From: Acuticoccus sp. I52.16.1
Lineage (GTDB): Bacteria > Pseudomonadota > Alphaproteobacteria > Rhizobiales > Amorphaceae
Length of the DNA stretch: 64,000 nucleotides
Assembly: GCF_022865125.1 (NCBI RefSeq)
Contig: NZ_CP094828.1
Coordinates: forward strand, 2,315,219 to 2,379,218
Direction of reading: 5' to 3'
Within the stretch, counting starts at the first letter, position 1, and the number at the start of each line of letters is the position of its first letter. A model generated the notes under the pieces. That model ran no database searches, was not told where the DNA came from, and was given only the letters and a program-made list of their open reading frames with translations. The position numbers and the translations under genes are program-made. Shown in pieces: positions 25,142 to 34,600 of the stretch.

Positions 25142-25329
25142 CCTTGGACACTCCGTCTTTGGCTCGAAAGCCTATCATCGGTGTCCACTCGAACGGGGTA
25201 GGATCATCATGGCCTAAACCTATTCCCACGCACAGTACGACCTATTCCGCAACCCAATCGAGGATCTATAGAGCTTTCGGTAGCGTCCCCGACGTCGCGC
25301 ACGAAGCGGCGATGATCTGGAGACGAAAC

Positions 25330-26244
25330 ATGAGCCTGGATACGATACGAAACGTCCGGGGCGAGCCGGAGGAGCTGGTGCCGTCCCGCTACGCGCTGCG
25401 GATCGGCGACATCGACGTGCTGGTCGTCAGCGACGGTGTGCTGCCGCTCCCGACGAAGATGCTGGCCCACAACGCGGATCCTGCCGTCCGCGGCGCTTGG
25501 CTCGACGATATGTTCCTGCCGCCGGACGCCTTCGACTGGTCGCTGAACGTCGTCATGGTGCGCAGCGGCGGGCAGACCATCCTGGTCGACGCCGGGCTGG
25601 GGCTGGACCCCGATCTCAACCTGCCGCGCGCCGGGCAGACGATCAGGCGGCTGGAGTCCGCCGGGATCGATCTCGGTTCGGTGACGGACGTGGTGCTGAC
25701 CCACATGCACATGGACCATGTCGGCGGGCTGCTGGTCGACGGGGTCAAGCAGCGACTGCGTCCGGATCTCAAAATACACGTGGCGGCCGCCGAGGTGAAG
25801 TTCTGGGAGGCGCCCGACTTCACCCGGGTCTCGATGCCGCCTGGGTTCCCGGACGCGCTTCGTGCGACCGCGAAGCGATTCGCCGGCGAATACCGCAATC
25901 AGCTGAACCTGTTCGACGACGAGCATGTGGTGGCGCCGGGTGTGGTCGTCCGCCGCACCGGCGGTCACACTCCGGGCCATAGCGTGGTTCGCATGGCGTC
26001 CGGGGGCGACGGGCTGACGTTTGCCGGCGACGCCGTGTTCGCGGTCGGGTTCGAGCATCCCGACTGGCACAACGGCTTCGAGCACGACCCGGAGGAGGCG
26101 GTCCGCGTCCGGCGCCGTCTGCTCATGGAGCTGGCGGCGAGCGGCGAGCAGCTGGTGGCGACACATCTGCCGTTCCCGTCCGTCGGACGGGTGGCGGTCG
26201 CCGGCGACGCGTTCCGCTGGGTCCCTGCGTTCTGGGACTACTGA
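25330..26244 (+). CDS. MBL-fold metallohydrolase
   Basis: A 304-residue cytosolic metallo-beta-lactamase-fold hydrolase. The zinc site appears as VVLTHMHMDHVGGLL near residue 125, with later ligand regions GGHTPGHSVV, FAGDAVF and THLPFPSVG. The size and layout match N-acyl homoserine lactonase- and methyl parathion hydrolase-like enzymes, but the exact reaction cannot be assigned. I start at ATG 25330; the longer open frame upstream overlaps the IS end. It stands alone between the IS cluster and a decayed HlyD-type gene. Confidence 0.88.
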   Translation: MSLDTIRNVRGEPEELVPSRYALRIGDIDVLVVSDGVLPLPTKMLAHNADPAVRGAWLDDMFLPPDAFDWSLNVVMVRSGGQTILVDAGLGLDPDLNLPRAGQTIRRLESAGIDLGSVTDVVLTHMHMDHVGGLLVDGVKQRLRPDLKIHVAAAEVKFWEAPDFTRVSMPPGFPDALRATAKRFAGEYRNQLNLFDDEHVVAPGVVVRRTGGHTPGHSVVRMASGGDGLTFAGDAVFAVGFEHPDWHNGFEHDPEEAVRVRRRLLMELAASGEQLVATHLPFPSVGRVAVAGDAFRWVPAFWDY

Positions 26245-26392
26245 TCGGTCAGGTCAGGGCGGGGCGTCCACTCGAATTCCGTCGAGGAATATCCTGGCGG
26301 CCGCCTTCTCCAGGCACCCTCTTGCGCGGTACGATGCGTTACCACACGTGCCAAATCTCGGTAACGATCAGTACCACTCATTGAGATCTGAG

Positions 26393-27275
26393 ATGCGACG
26401 ACATCTGAAACGCTTTCTCCTTGTCGCACTCGCTGGCCTGGTCGCACGATCGTCGGGGCTCGAGTGGTGCCGGGGCTCGGCCACGGCCGCTTCGAAGTCG
26501 CCACCGACAATGCCTATGTGCGCGCTGACGTGACCTCCATCGCGCCGCGGGTCAACGGCTACATCGTCTCGACGAACGTTACGGACAACGCGACGATAGA
26601 GGTCGGAGACGTGCTGTTCCGGATCGATGATCGGGACTAACGCGCTCGCCTGGCTTCGGCCGATGCCGCCGTGGCTTCGGCCGAAGCGGCGCTCGTGAAC
26701 CTCGATGCCGAAACAGAGCTTCAGCGCGCGGTGATCGCCCAGAGCGAGGCGTAACCGAGATCGACGGAGGCCGCCCGGACCTTTGCGCACGGAAGTCTCG
26801 GACGCTGCCGCTCGCTGGTCGGCAAGAGCACGATAAACCAGGCTCAGCTCGAGGAGGCCGGAGCCGCCGGCGCCCAGGCCGATGCCGCCGCGGCCGCGCT
26901 GCGCGCTCAGCGCCGGAAGCTGGACGTTCTGGCCGCACGACGTCAGGCGGCGCAGGCAGTGCTTTCGCAAGCCGAGGCTGCCCGTGACCTCGCCCAGATC
27001 GATCTCGAATACACGATGGTGAAGGCGCCCCGGTGCGTGTCCCCGTCGACGGGTTCGGGCACGACGAGATTCGTGGTGTCGTCGACAGCCTCGCGCCGGG
27101 GAGCGGCGCGGCGTTCAGCTTGATCCCCGCAGATAACGCGACAGGCAATTTCGTGCGTGTCGTCCAGCGCGTGCCGGTCACGATCCGGTTGACGCACGTC
27201 CGGCCACCCGCCCGCCTCGTGCCGGGCCTCTCGGCGCGTGTGGCGATCCGCACCGGTTATCCATGCGACGCCGGA
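26393..27275 (+). pseudogene. Decayed HlyD/EmrA-family membrane fusion protein gene
   Basis: Homology begins at ATG 26393 (RRHLKRFLLVALAGL, a membrane anchor), then moves frame near 26490 to read ATDNAYVRADVTSIAPRVNG and VLFRIDDRD. In-frame stops follow at 26638-26640, where a tyrosine codon is expected, and at 26752-26754. The coiled-coil region ends at LEYTMVKAP. The sequence then jumps in another frame straight to VVDSLAPGSGAAFSLIPADN and VRVVQRVPVTIRL, so the middle barrel domain is largely deleted. It once was the periplasmic adaptor of a multidrug efflux pump; no matching pump gene is nearby. Confidence 0.85.
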
Positions 27276-27425
27276 CGAGTTTGCACGGCGACTCGGTATG
27301 GCGTGCCATACGACGATACCGGCCATCCCGATGAGGGCGGAGAGGACGAGCGGTGTCGCACCGCCCTCGAATGGAATGTCCGTGGGACCCATCGCCGAGC
27401 TTGTGCGTCGGAGGCGAGCGGCGGG

Positions 27426-27863
27426 TCAGCGATAGCCGACGCCGGCAATATAATCGGTCAGCAGACGTTCCTGGATCGCGTCCTCGTCGATCAGGGCCTG
27501 CATGGCGTCTCGTGCGTCGAGGATGCCGATCGGTCGCAGAGCTTCGTCCAGGACGGGAACGTTCTGGACTCCGCGCAGCACCATCGTCTGCAAGGCGGCA
27601 GCGATATCGTCATGCGCCGAACATGAGACGAACGGCTGGGTCATGAGCGCTGCGACGGTGGTGTCGTGTGGTCTGCCGTCGGCCAGATGGCGCACGAGGT
27701 CCGACTTCGAGAGAACGCCGGCCGCATGGCCGGTGGTGCGGCAAATCACGGCGAGCCCGGCACCGGGGCGCATGAGGGCACGCGCCGCGACATGCGCAGG
27801 AGCACCGACATCCATCGTGACGAGTCGGGCGAGCGTCTTCGATTCGAGTTGCGAAACGCGCAT
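27426..27863 (-). CDS. CBS domain-containing protein
   Basis: A 145-residue stand-alone Bateman module with two CBS motifs: residues about 10-65 (TMDVGAPAHVAARALMRPGA to GVLSKSDLVRHLA) and about 75-130 (ALMTQPFVSCSAHDDIAAAL to GILDARDAMQALI). Such proteins bind adenosyl ligands and often tune partner enzymes or sense energy or redox state. ATG 27863 has GGAGA upstream, so the longer frame is not used. It heads in the same direction as the AhpD-like, cupin and NmrA-like genes and may be co-transcribed with them. Confidence 0.88.
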   Translation of the reverse strand: MRVSQLESKTLARLVTMDVGAPAHVAARALMRPGAGLAVICRTTGHAAGVLSKSDLVRHLADGRPHDTTVAALMTQPFVSCSAHDDIAAALQTMVLRGVQNVPVLDEALRPIGILDARDAMQALIDEDAIQERLLTDYIAGVGYR

Positions 27864-27944
27864 GTCGTTCTCCGGAAGGATTGGTGTGGTGCTGCGCTGT
27901 GGCCGAGCGACGCTGCCGGAGCAGCGCCGCATCGGCCGATGCGC

Positions 27945-28472
27945 TCAGTTGAGGCCGGCCCTCGTCAGGCCGTACGTCTTGTCCAGGGCGCCGGGCACCG
28001 GTCGGAAACCGACATTGAGACGGTTCCACGCGTTGATGGCGACGATGACGAAGGTGAGATCGGCGATCTCCTTCTCCGATAACTGGCTCCGGACGCGCTC
28101 GTAGACCGCGTCCGGGACGCCGCCATCGGAGATCCGGGTGAGCACCTCCGTCCAGGCGAGGCAAGCGCGCTCGCGTGGGGTGAAGAGGTGCGATTCGCGC
28201 CACCCGGCGACGTGGTGCAGGCGCAGCTCCCGCTCGCCGTGGATTTTCGCCATCTTCACATGCATGTCGATGCAGAAGGTGCAGCCGTTCATCTGCGAGG
28301 CGCGGATCTCGACGAGGTCGCGGATCGGCTGTTCGATCGCGCTGTCGGCGACCGCGACGTTGAGCTCCGTCAGCTTCTTCAGAAGCTGCGGCGCCAGGGC
28401 GGCGTAGTCGAGGCGTTGGGCGGGGCCGGTCGGTGCGGTCTCGTCCACTTTGGTATTCGCGTGCGTGTCCAT
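27945..28472 (-). CDS. Carboxymuconolactone decarboxylase family (AhpD-like) protein
   Basis: A 175-residue helical protein with the alkylhydroperoxidase-type motif CTFCIDMH (about residues 64-71) preceded by VEIRASQMNG. Later typical stretches are LFTPRERACLAWTEVLT and IVAINAWNRLNV. This subgroup acts as a peroxide- or thiol-linked protective enzyme. The ATG at 28472 is used; the 61-codon upstream extension is arginine-rich shadow of the cupin gene. It lies 22 bases downstream of the cupin gene, an operon-like spacing. Confidence 0.9.
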   Translation of the reverse strand: MDTHANTKVDETAPTGPAQRLDYAALAPQLLKKLTELNVAVADSAIEQPIRDLVEIRASQMNGCTFCIDMHVKMAKIHGERELRLHHVAGWRESHLFTPRERACLAWTEVLTRISDGGVPDAVYERVRSQLSEKEIADLTFVIVAINAWNRLNVGFRPVPGALDKTYGLTRAGLN

Positions 28473-28494
28473 AGGATTGCCTTTGCTTGGGGGA

Positions 28495-28902
28495 TCAGTC
28501 TTCGTAGGTGGCGAGTTCGGTTTCGTCCGTGTCGAGGACGAAGACCGCGAGAAGGCGGGCCGGCTCCGTCGCGCTCGCATTCTCGCTGACGGAGTGATGG
28601 TCACCTGGGAACTCCGACCAGCTCTCGCCGGCCCCGTAGACCCTGACCGGCCCACCGTTGACCGCGCTGCGGATCGCGCCCTCGAGCACGGTGGCGTAGA
28701 TGAAGGCGGAATTCGGATGCGTGTGGGCGGGCGAGGTTCCGCCCGGCGCGTAGTCGACGAGGACGCCTCTGATGCTCATCCCCGGCACGTTGGGGAGCGG
28801 CTGATCGTAGACGAGCGTGACGGCGGCGCTTTCGGGATCGTGCGCCGCCGCGGGCAGCGGGAAAAGCAGGACGCCGGCGCCGACGATGAAGGTCTTGATC
28901 AT
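28495..28902 (-). CDS. Exported cupin domain-containing protein
   Basis: A 135-residue single-domain cupin with a signal peptide ending near residue 20 (LLFPLPAAAHDP). The metal-binding motif 1 is visible as PAHTHPNSAFIYATVLEG and motif 2 as the region around EFPGDHHSV. It is a periplasmic beta-barrel protein, perhaps a small quercetinase-like or sugar-binding cupin; the reaction cannot be told. It is encoded between the AhpD-like and NmrA-like genes on the same strand, a grouping often seen in oxidative-stress or electrophile-response loci. Confidence 0.88.
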   Translation of the reverse strand: MIKTFIVGAGVLLFPLPAAAHDPESAAVTLVYDQPLPNVPGMSIRGVLVDYAPGGTSPAHTHPNSAFIYATVLEGAIRSAVNGGPVRVYGAGESWSEFPGDHHSVSENASATEPARLLAVFVLDTDETELATYED

Positions 28903-28923
28903 GGCTGGTCTCCCGGTTGGCGG

Positions 28924-29721
28924 TCAGGCCGGCTGCTGCGCGGCGGTGCGCCGCGTGATTTGCGGCCGGGACGTCTTCGCCAGTCCGGCCAGCCAGTCGG
29001 CGAAGTTCGTGACGCCGATGCGCGCGTCCGGCCCCGGCACGAGCGAACCGTCGTTCAGCACCACGCCGAAATACGGGGCGTCGGCGTCGGCCACGACACG
29101 GCGCGGATCTTCGATCGCGGCGAGATACGCAGCGACGGCTTCGCTGAGCGAAAGACGGTCCGGCCCGGCGATCTCGACGATGCCGCCCAGAGGTGCCGCG
29201 AGCGCGAAATCCGCCACCGCGTCGGCGACGTCGTCGGCCGCGATCGGCTGAACGGCGGCGGGCGAGACGCGGAAGGTCCCGTCAACGTTGCCGGCCTTGG
29301 CAATCGCGCCCATGAACTCGAAGAACTGCGTCGAGTGGACGATCGTGTAGGGGATGGGCGAGGCGCGGATCAGCTCCTCCTGCGCGAGCTTGCCGCGGAA
29401 GTAGCCGCTCCCCTGCAGTCGCTCGGTCCCCACGACGGAGAGCGCGATGTGATGGGTGACGCCGGCGGCGGCTTCGGCGGCGAGGAGGTTACGCCCGGCC
29501 GTCCGGAAGAAGTCCATCACGGCCCGGTCTTCGAAGGAGGGCGAGTTGGCGAGGTCGATCACCACGGACGCGCCCTCGAGCGCGTCGGCGAGGCCTTCGC
29601 CGGTGACGGTATCGACTCCCCTGTCGGGCGAGGCGACGAGCACCTCGTGCCCCTTGCGGCGCAGGCGCTCCACGGTCCTGGACCCGATGAGGCCCGTGCC
29701 GCCGATGACGACGATCTTCAT
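28924..29721 (-). CDS. NmrA-like/SDR NAD(P)H-binding protein
   Basis: A 265-residue atypical short-chain dehydrogenase. The N terminus MKIVVIGGTGLIGSRTVERL is the NmrA/QOR2-type Rossmann motif, followed by HHIALSVVGTERL and the substrate-side segment YTIVHSTQFFEFMG. Such proteins reduce quinones or act as redox sensors. ATG 29721 is chosen because the fold begins there. It is the first gene of the small minus-strand stress group (with cupin, AhpD-like and CBS genes). The 267 bases upstream show no gene. Confidence 0.88.
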   Translation of the reverse strand: MKIVVIGGTGLIGSRTVERLRRKGHEVLVASPDRGVDTVTGEGLADALEGASVVIDLANSPSFEDRAVMDFFRTAGRNLLAAEAAAGVTHHIALSVVGTERLQGSGYFRGKLAQEELIRASPIPYTIVHSTQFFEFMGAIAKAGNVDGTFRVSPAAVQPIAADDVADAVADFALAAPLGGIVEIAGPDRLSLSEAVAAYLAAIEDPRRVVADADAPYFGVVLNDGSLVPGPDARIGVTNFADWLAGLAKTSRPQITRRTAAQQPA

Positions 29722-29988
29722 GGAATTGTCCCTCGGTTTTTTGCGAGCATTCAGCCGCCGGAGTGGTCCGGCTGACGCCCCGATCGAGGCGTTCGGCTGC
29801 GTTCGAGAATGCTGTGGTTCCGGGGGGCGAACCATCGGACGGACGGCGTGCCGGACCTCGCCGAAAGTACAGGGTCGCTGTGTTGCTCGGCCGACCTCGG
29901 CACGCGCGTCGCATGCCGCGCCGGCAGGACAGAGGCGTTATGCCGAGCGCTGCTGCGGGCTGTTGGGGCGCGGGGCGGGCTGCCGGGT

Positions 29989-30672
29989 TTAGCGCGGCTC
30001 TAAGTCACGCAGGTCGGGCGGGAGCGTCTCCCACAGGCGGATCAAAGCGGCGAGGGACGGGACCTCCATCTTCCGCATCGCGTTGCCACGATGCAGCTTG
30101 ACCGTGACCTCGCTGATGCCGAGATCGAACGCGATCTGCTTGTTCAGGCGCCCACGTGCGACCTCTCGCAGAACCTGGCGCTCGCGCCGCGTCAGGGTTT
30201 CGATGCGGCTGACATGGCATTGTACCACCGCTGCCTCCGCGCGGCGTGCCGTGTCGATGGCGATCGCGGCCAGCACGGCGTCGAGCAACGCCTGATCGCG
30301 CACCGGCTTCGTGAGAAAGTCGACGGCGCCGCACTTCATCGCCTGCACCGTCATCGGGATATCGCCGTGCCCGGTCAGGAAGATGACGGGCTTGCGGTCG
30401 CCGCTCTCCGCGAGCCGGTTCTGCAGGTCGAGCCCGCTGGTGCCCGGCATCCGAACGTCGAGGATCAGACAGCCCGGAACATCGCGAACCCCGGCGTCGA
30501 AGAGCTCCTGGGTCGAGCCGAACGCGATGGTCTGAAAGCCCGCCGACAGGATCAGTTCGGTGATGCCCTCGCGGACAGCCGGATCGTCGTCGACGATGAA
30601 GACGCAAGGCGCCTCGCTGGACCGTGCCAGTGAGGCGGGCCGCCGGTCATGGATCGTTCGTTCGCGCTCCAT
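29989..30672 (-). CDS. FixJ-family response regulator (receiver plus LuxR-type helix-turn-helix)
   Basis: A 227-residue two-component regulator. The receiver domain (residues about 23-140) has the acidic pair in FIVDDDPAVRE, the phosphorylatable aspartate in LILDVRMPG and the lysine of FLTKPV. The C-terminal LuxR/FixJ helix-turn-helix reads LTRRERQVLREVARG then LNKQIAFDLGISEVTVKLHR. It is the last gene of the sensor cluster that starts with the seven-PAS kinase. The ATG at 30672 lies two bases after the stop of the receiver-only protein gene. Confidence 0.93.
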   Translation of the reverse strand: MERERTIHDRRPASLARSSEAPCVFIVDDDPAVREGITELILSAGFQTIAFGSTQELFDAGVRDVPGCLILDVRMPGTSGLDLQNRLAESGDRKPVIFLTGHGDIPMTVQAMKCGAVDFLTKPVRDQALLDAVLAAIAIDTARRAEAAVVQCHVSRIETLTRRERQVLREVARGRLNKQIAFDLGISEVTVKLHRGNAMRKMEVPSLAALIRLWETLPPDLRDLEPR

Positions 30673-30674
30673 CG

Positions 30675-31052
30675 TCACCCTCCGTTTGTCTCTCGTCGCA
30701 AGGCATTGTCGATCGCGGCAAGCAGTTCGTCGCCGTCGAATGGCTTGCGGAAGAAGCCGGCCGTCCCGTGGGCCCGGCTCTGGTCGGCGATCTCGTGGCG
30801 GCCGGTGATGAGGAAGACGGGCAGGTCCGGGCGCGCCGCTCGCACGTGGTCGCGAAGATCGAAACCGTCCATGTTCGGCATACCGATGTCCGTGATGAGG
30901 AGGTCGAGGTTGGCGAGCCCGCCGTCTAGCAGCGCGGCCGCCGACGTGTAGCTCCGGGCGGCATATCCGGCCGACTCCAGCAGCTCCTCGACCGATTCTC
31001 GCAGGCGTGGGTCGTCGTCGACGATCGCCACTACGGGCCGTAGCGCGTTCAC
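30675..31052 (-). CDS. Receiver-only response regulator
   Basis: A 125-residue single receiver domain with the acidic pocket in AIVDDDPRLRESV, the phosphate-accepting aspartate in LLITDIGMPNMDG, a threonine in LITGRHE and the conserved lysine in FRKPFDGDEL. With no output domain, it may act as a phosphate sink or relay between the kinase and the two FixJ-type regulators encoded on each side. It is tightly packed in the operon, overlapping the upstream regulator gene by four bases. Confidence 0.92.
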   Translation of the reverse strand: MNALRPVVAIVDDDPRLRESVEELLESAGYAARSYTSAAALLDGGLANLDLLITDIGMPNMDGFDLRDHVRAARPDLPVFLITGRHEIADQSRAHGTAGFFRKPFDGDELLAAIDNALRRETNGG

Positions 31053-31687
31053 GACGTCCCTCCGTGCCGGCGTGAATGGGTGACCGGAATGTTGAGCCGC
31101 TCCGCAATGCGGACGAGATCGGCCAGGGACGCGGCCGCCAACTTACTCATGACGTTCCTTCTATGGATCTGAAGCGTGACCTCGCTGATGCCGAGCTCGG
31201 CGGCCGCCTGCTTGTTGAGGAGGCCGCTGACCACGAGCGGGAGCACTTCGCGCTCGCGAGGGGTCAGCGCCTCGTAGCGCAGGCGCAGCGTGTCGCGCTC
31301 GGCGCGGGCGGCGCGGCGCGTTCGGTCGAGCGCGACGGCGGTCTCGACGGCGGTGATGAGGTCGGCGTCCCTGAACGGCTTGGTCAGGAAGTCGACAGCG
31401 CCATCCTTGATCGCCCTCACAGAGGACGGGATGTCGCCGTGGCCGGTTATGAAGACCACCGGCGGATGTTCGCCGGCTGCGATCCGCCGCTGTAGCTCGA
31501 GGCCGTTGATGTCGGGAAGCTCCACGTCGAGGATTAGGCAGGCCGGCAGGTCGGGCTTTTCTGCGGCGACATAGGCGCCTGCCGAGGCGAAAGCGATCGC
31601 CCGCATCCCGTGCGAGGCGAACAGCTCGTCGAGTGCCTCGCGGATGCGGGAGTCGTCGTCGACGACGTAGACGACATGCTCGGTCAT
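31049..31687 (-). CDS. FixJ-family response regulator (receiver plus LuxR-type helix-turn-helix)
   Basis: A 212-residue regulator with receiver features VYVVDDDSRIRE, LILDVELPDINGLE and FLTKPFRD. The DNA-binding domain contains LTPREREVLPLVVSG then LNKQAAAELGISEVTLQIHR. It overlaps the kinase gene end by four bases, so it is the most likely direct partner of the kinase. Compared with the other FixJ-type protein encoded two genes on, it is similar but not identical, consistent with duplication and specialisation. Confidence 0.94.
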   Translation of the reverse strand: MTEHVVYVVDDDSRIREALDELFASHGMRAIAFASAGAYVAAEKPDLPACLILDVELPDINGLELQRRIAAGEHPPVVFITGHGDIPSSVRAIKDGAVDFLTKPFRDADLITAVETAVALDRTRRAARAERDTLRLRYEALTPREREVLPLVVSGLLNKQAAAELGISEVTLQIHRRNVMSKLAAASLADLVRIAERLNIPVTHSRRHGGTS

Positions 31688-34600
31688 GCCGCGACTTTCG
31701 TCACCGCCGGCAGCGTGAAGACGAAGGTCGCGCCGCGGGCATCGTTCGCCTCAGCCCACAACCGGCCGCCGTGCGCCTCGACGATCGAGCGGCAGATGGC
31801 GAGGCCCATCCCCATGCCCTTCGCCTTCGTGGTGAAGAAGGGCTCGAAGATCTTCTCGGGCGCCTCGATGCCCGGACCGCCGTCGGCGACCTCGACCCGG
31901 ACCGCGTCCTCGCACGGGCGCGCGGTGATCCGGACCTCGCGCTGGTGCGGGACAGTTTCCAGCGCGTCCATTCCGTTGCGGATGAGATTGACGAGCACCT
32001 GCTGGATCTGGACGCGGTCCACCATGGTCGGCGGAATGGCTTCGGCCTCGACACGCAAGCGGATACGCCGCCGCATCGCCTCCTCCGCCATCAGATCACG
32101 GGCTTCGGCGATGACGTCGGCGAGATTGGTGCTCGTCCGGGTCTCGATGGATTGGCGGAAGAGGGCGCGGATGCGGCCGACGACGTCCGCCGCCGCGTTG
32201 GCGTCGCGGGTGATGCGCTCGGCGGTGATCTTGGCGCGGTCGAGGTTCGGCGGCGTCGCCGACAGCCAGCGGTGACAGGCTTGGCTGTTCGCCACCACCG
32301 CGGCGAGCGGCTGATTCACCTCGTGCGCGATGGAGGCGGACAGCTCCGCGAGGCTCGCCGCCTGGCTCGCCCGCGCGAGCCGCTCCTGCGCGAGCCGCAG
32401 CGCCTGCTGTGCCTGCACTTCCCCCTCGATGTCGAGGCAGATCAGGTTCCACTGGACGATGGCACCCGCCTTGTCGCGCATCGGCGCGGCGCGGGTTTCG
32501 ACCCAGCGATATTCGCCGTCGGCCCGGCGCAGGCGGTGCTTGCGCAGGTAAGGCTCGCCGGTGCCGAGCGAATGGGCGTAATCCGCCCTGACCGCGGGCA
32601 GGTCGTCCGGATGGATCGCCGCATCGAGCGTGCCGTCGAGTCGGGTCTTGCCGGATCCGTCGAGCGCGTCGACGCCGAAGCCGAGATAGGCCCGCAGCTG
32701 CTCGCTGCGGTAGACCGGCTCGCCCGCAGGGTCGGCGCAGACAATCATGGCCGGTAGCGTCTCGACGAGCTGCCAGAGGAAGCGCTCACGCTCGCGCAGC
32801 GCCTCCTGCGCCTGCATCTCCTCCTCGATATCGATCGAGGCGATGTACCATTGCACGATCGCCCCCTCGGCATCGCGCAGCGCCTGCGCGCGGGCCTCGA
32901 TCCAGCGATAGACGCCATCGCTGCACAGCCGGCGGAAGCGGTTCACGAACGCCTCGCCGGCCGCGAACCCCGCGCACGCGCGGGCGAACATGATCGGGAA
33001 ATCGTCCGGGTGCGCGACCTCGCGCGCCAGCGCGGCGAAGTCCACGATGTCCTCCGGCGGTGCGCCCACGGTGTCGAGATATCGCTGGCTCGCGTAGGTC
33101 AGCCGCTGCGCCGGATCGAAGCTCAGAACGTTTACGGGGATCGCGTCGATCATCAGCTCGAGCTGCTGCTTGCTGCGCCGCAGCGCCGCCTCGGTGAGAA
33201 CCTGATCGTCGATGTCGTGGCACAGGCCGTACCACTGCACGATGCAGCCGTTCTCGTCGCGAAGCGCTTCGGCGCTCGCCGACATCCAGCGATAAACGCC
33301 ATCGGCGCGACGCATGCGCCACTTCATGACGAGGCCCTCGCCCGTGGCCAGCGAGTGCTCGAACGCACGCGCCACGCTGGCGGCGTCGTCGGGATGGATG
33401 ATGGAGGCGATGATGGCGGCGAGCCGGGTCCGCCCGGGCTGATCGGCGCCGGAAACATCGAGGTTCAGGAAATCGACGAGCCGCCGGTTGAAGAATACCG
33501 GCACGCCCTCCGGCGTGATGCGCCACAGGTAGCTCGGCACCATGTCGACGAGCTGCGACAGCTCGCGTTCCCGGTCCCGCAACGACGCTTCCACGCGCTT
33601 GATCTCGGTCAGGTCGAGGATGTAGGCGACGCCTTGCCGGGACTGGCCTTCGAAGCAGGCGGCGCCGATCAGCACGGGCACCCGGCTGCCGTCCTTCCTG
33701 AAGTACTCCTTCTCGCGCGGCTGCATCCTGCCGGTGGTGAGGAGCTCCTCGGCTTCCTGGCGGGCATGGACGTCCTGCCAGTCGGGAGGCGTCATGGCGA
33801 ACCAGTCGAGTCCCGCCTCCACCTCCGCCCGGTCGTACTGGACCATGCGCAGAAATGCGTCATTGGCGTCGATCAGCGTTCCGTCGAGGTCCCAAATCAC
33901 GATGCCGATGACGTCCGAATCGACAAGCCGCCGGATCCTCGCCTCGCGTGCGCGCACCTCCTCCTGCGCCCGTACGAGGTCGTCGATGTCGACGTTGGCC
34001 CCGTACCAGCGGATGATCCGCCCGCTTTCGTCGCGCAGTGGATTGGCGCGCCCTTCCATCCAGCGCCACGTCCCGTCGTGACGCAGGTTGCGGAAGTGGA
34101 GCTCGAATGGTTCGCCGGTGGTAAAAGACCGGGTGAGCGCAGCGTGCAGCCGTTCGCGGTCGTCCGGGTGGACGATGGTGGCGATCGCCTTCGGCAGCCC
34201 TTCGTCGAAGTCGCCGAGCGCGAGGCCGAGGAAATCGACCATCGCCCGGTTGACGTAGTCGGGCTCGCCGGCCGGCGTGGTGCACCAGATCTGCACCGGC
34301 ACGGTGTCGATGAGCTGCTGCAGCTGCCGCTGGTGGCTCCGGAGCGCCTCGTCCGCGCGCATCTGGTCGTCGACGTCGACGCAGAGGCCGTACCAGCCGG
34401 AAATCGCGCCGTCGTCGCGCCGAAGCGGTTCCGCGCGGCTCGACATCCAGCGGTATACGCCATCGGCGCGGCGGAGGCGGTAGTTGAGGGAAAAGCTCTC
34501 GCCGATGGCAAGTGACATCCCGAGCGCGCTGCGGAATCTCGCCCGGTCGTCCGGATGCACCCGGTCCGCCAAAGCTTCGAGCCGACTGACCCCGGTTGAC

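Larger units (their letters stand above)
22890..25205 (-). mobile_element. IS3-family element interrupted by an IS630-family element
   Basis: The ends are imperfect inverted repeats: GATCCTGCCCCG with AAGTGGAC at the left, and the complement of GATCCTACCCCG with GAGTGGAC at the right. Inside, on the minus strand, are OrfA (24809-25141) and OrfB, the latter split by an IS630-type insertion (23559-24611). Removing that insertion and one TA copy leaves an element of about 1.26 kb, normal for IS3. No clear target duplication is seen at the outer ends, so the flanks may have rearranged. Exact outer limits are uncertain by a few bases. Confidence 0.8.
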
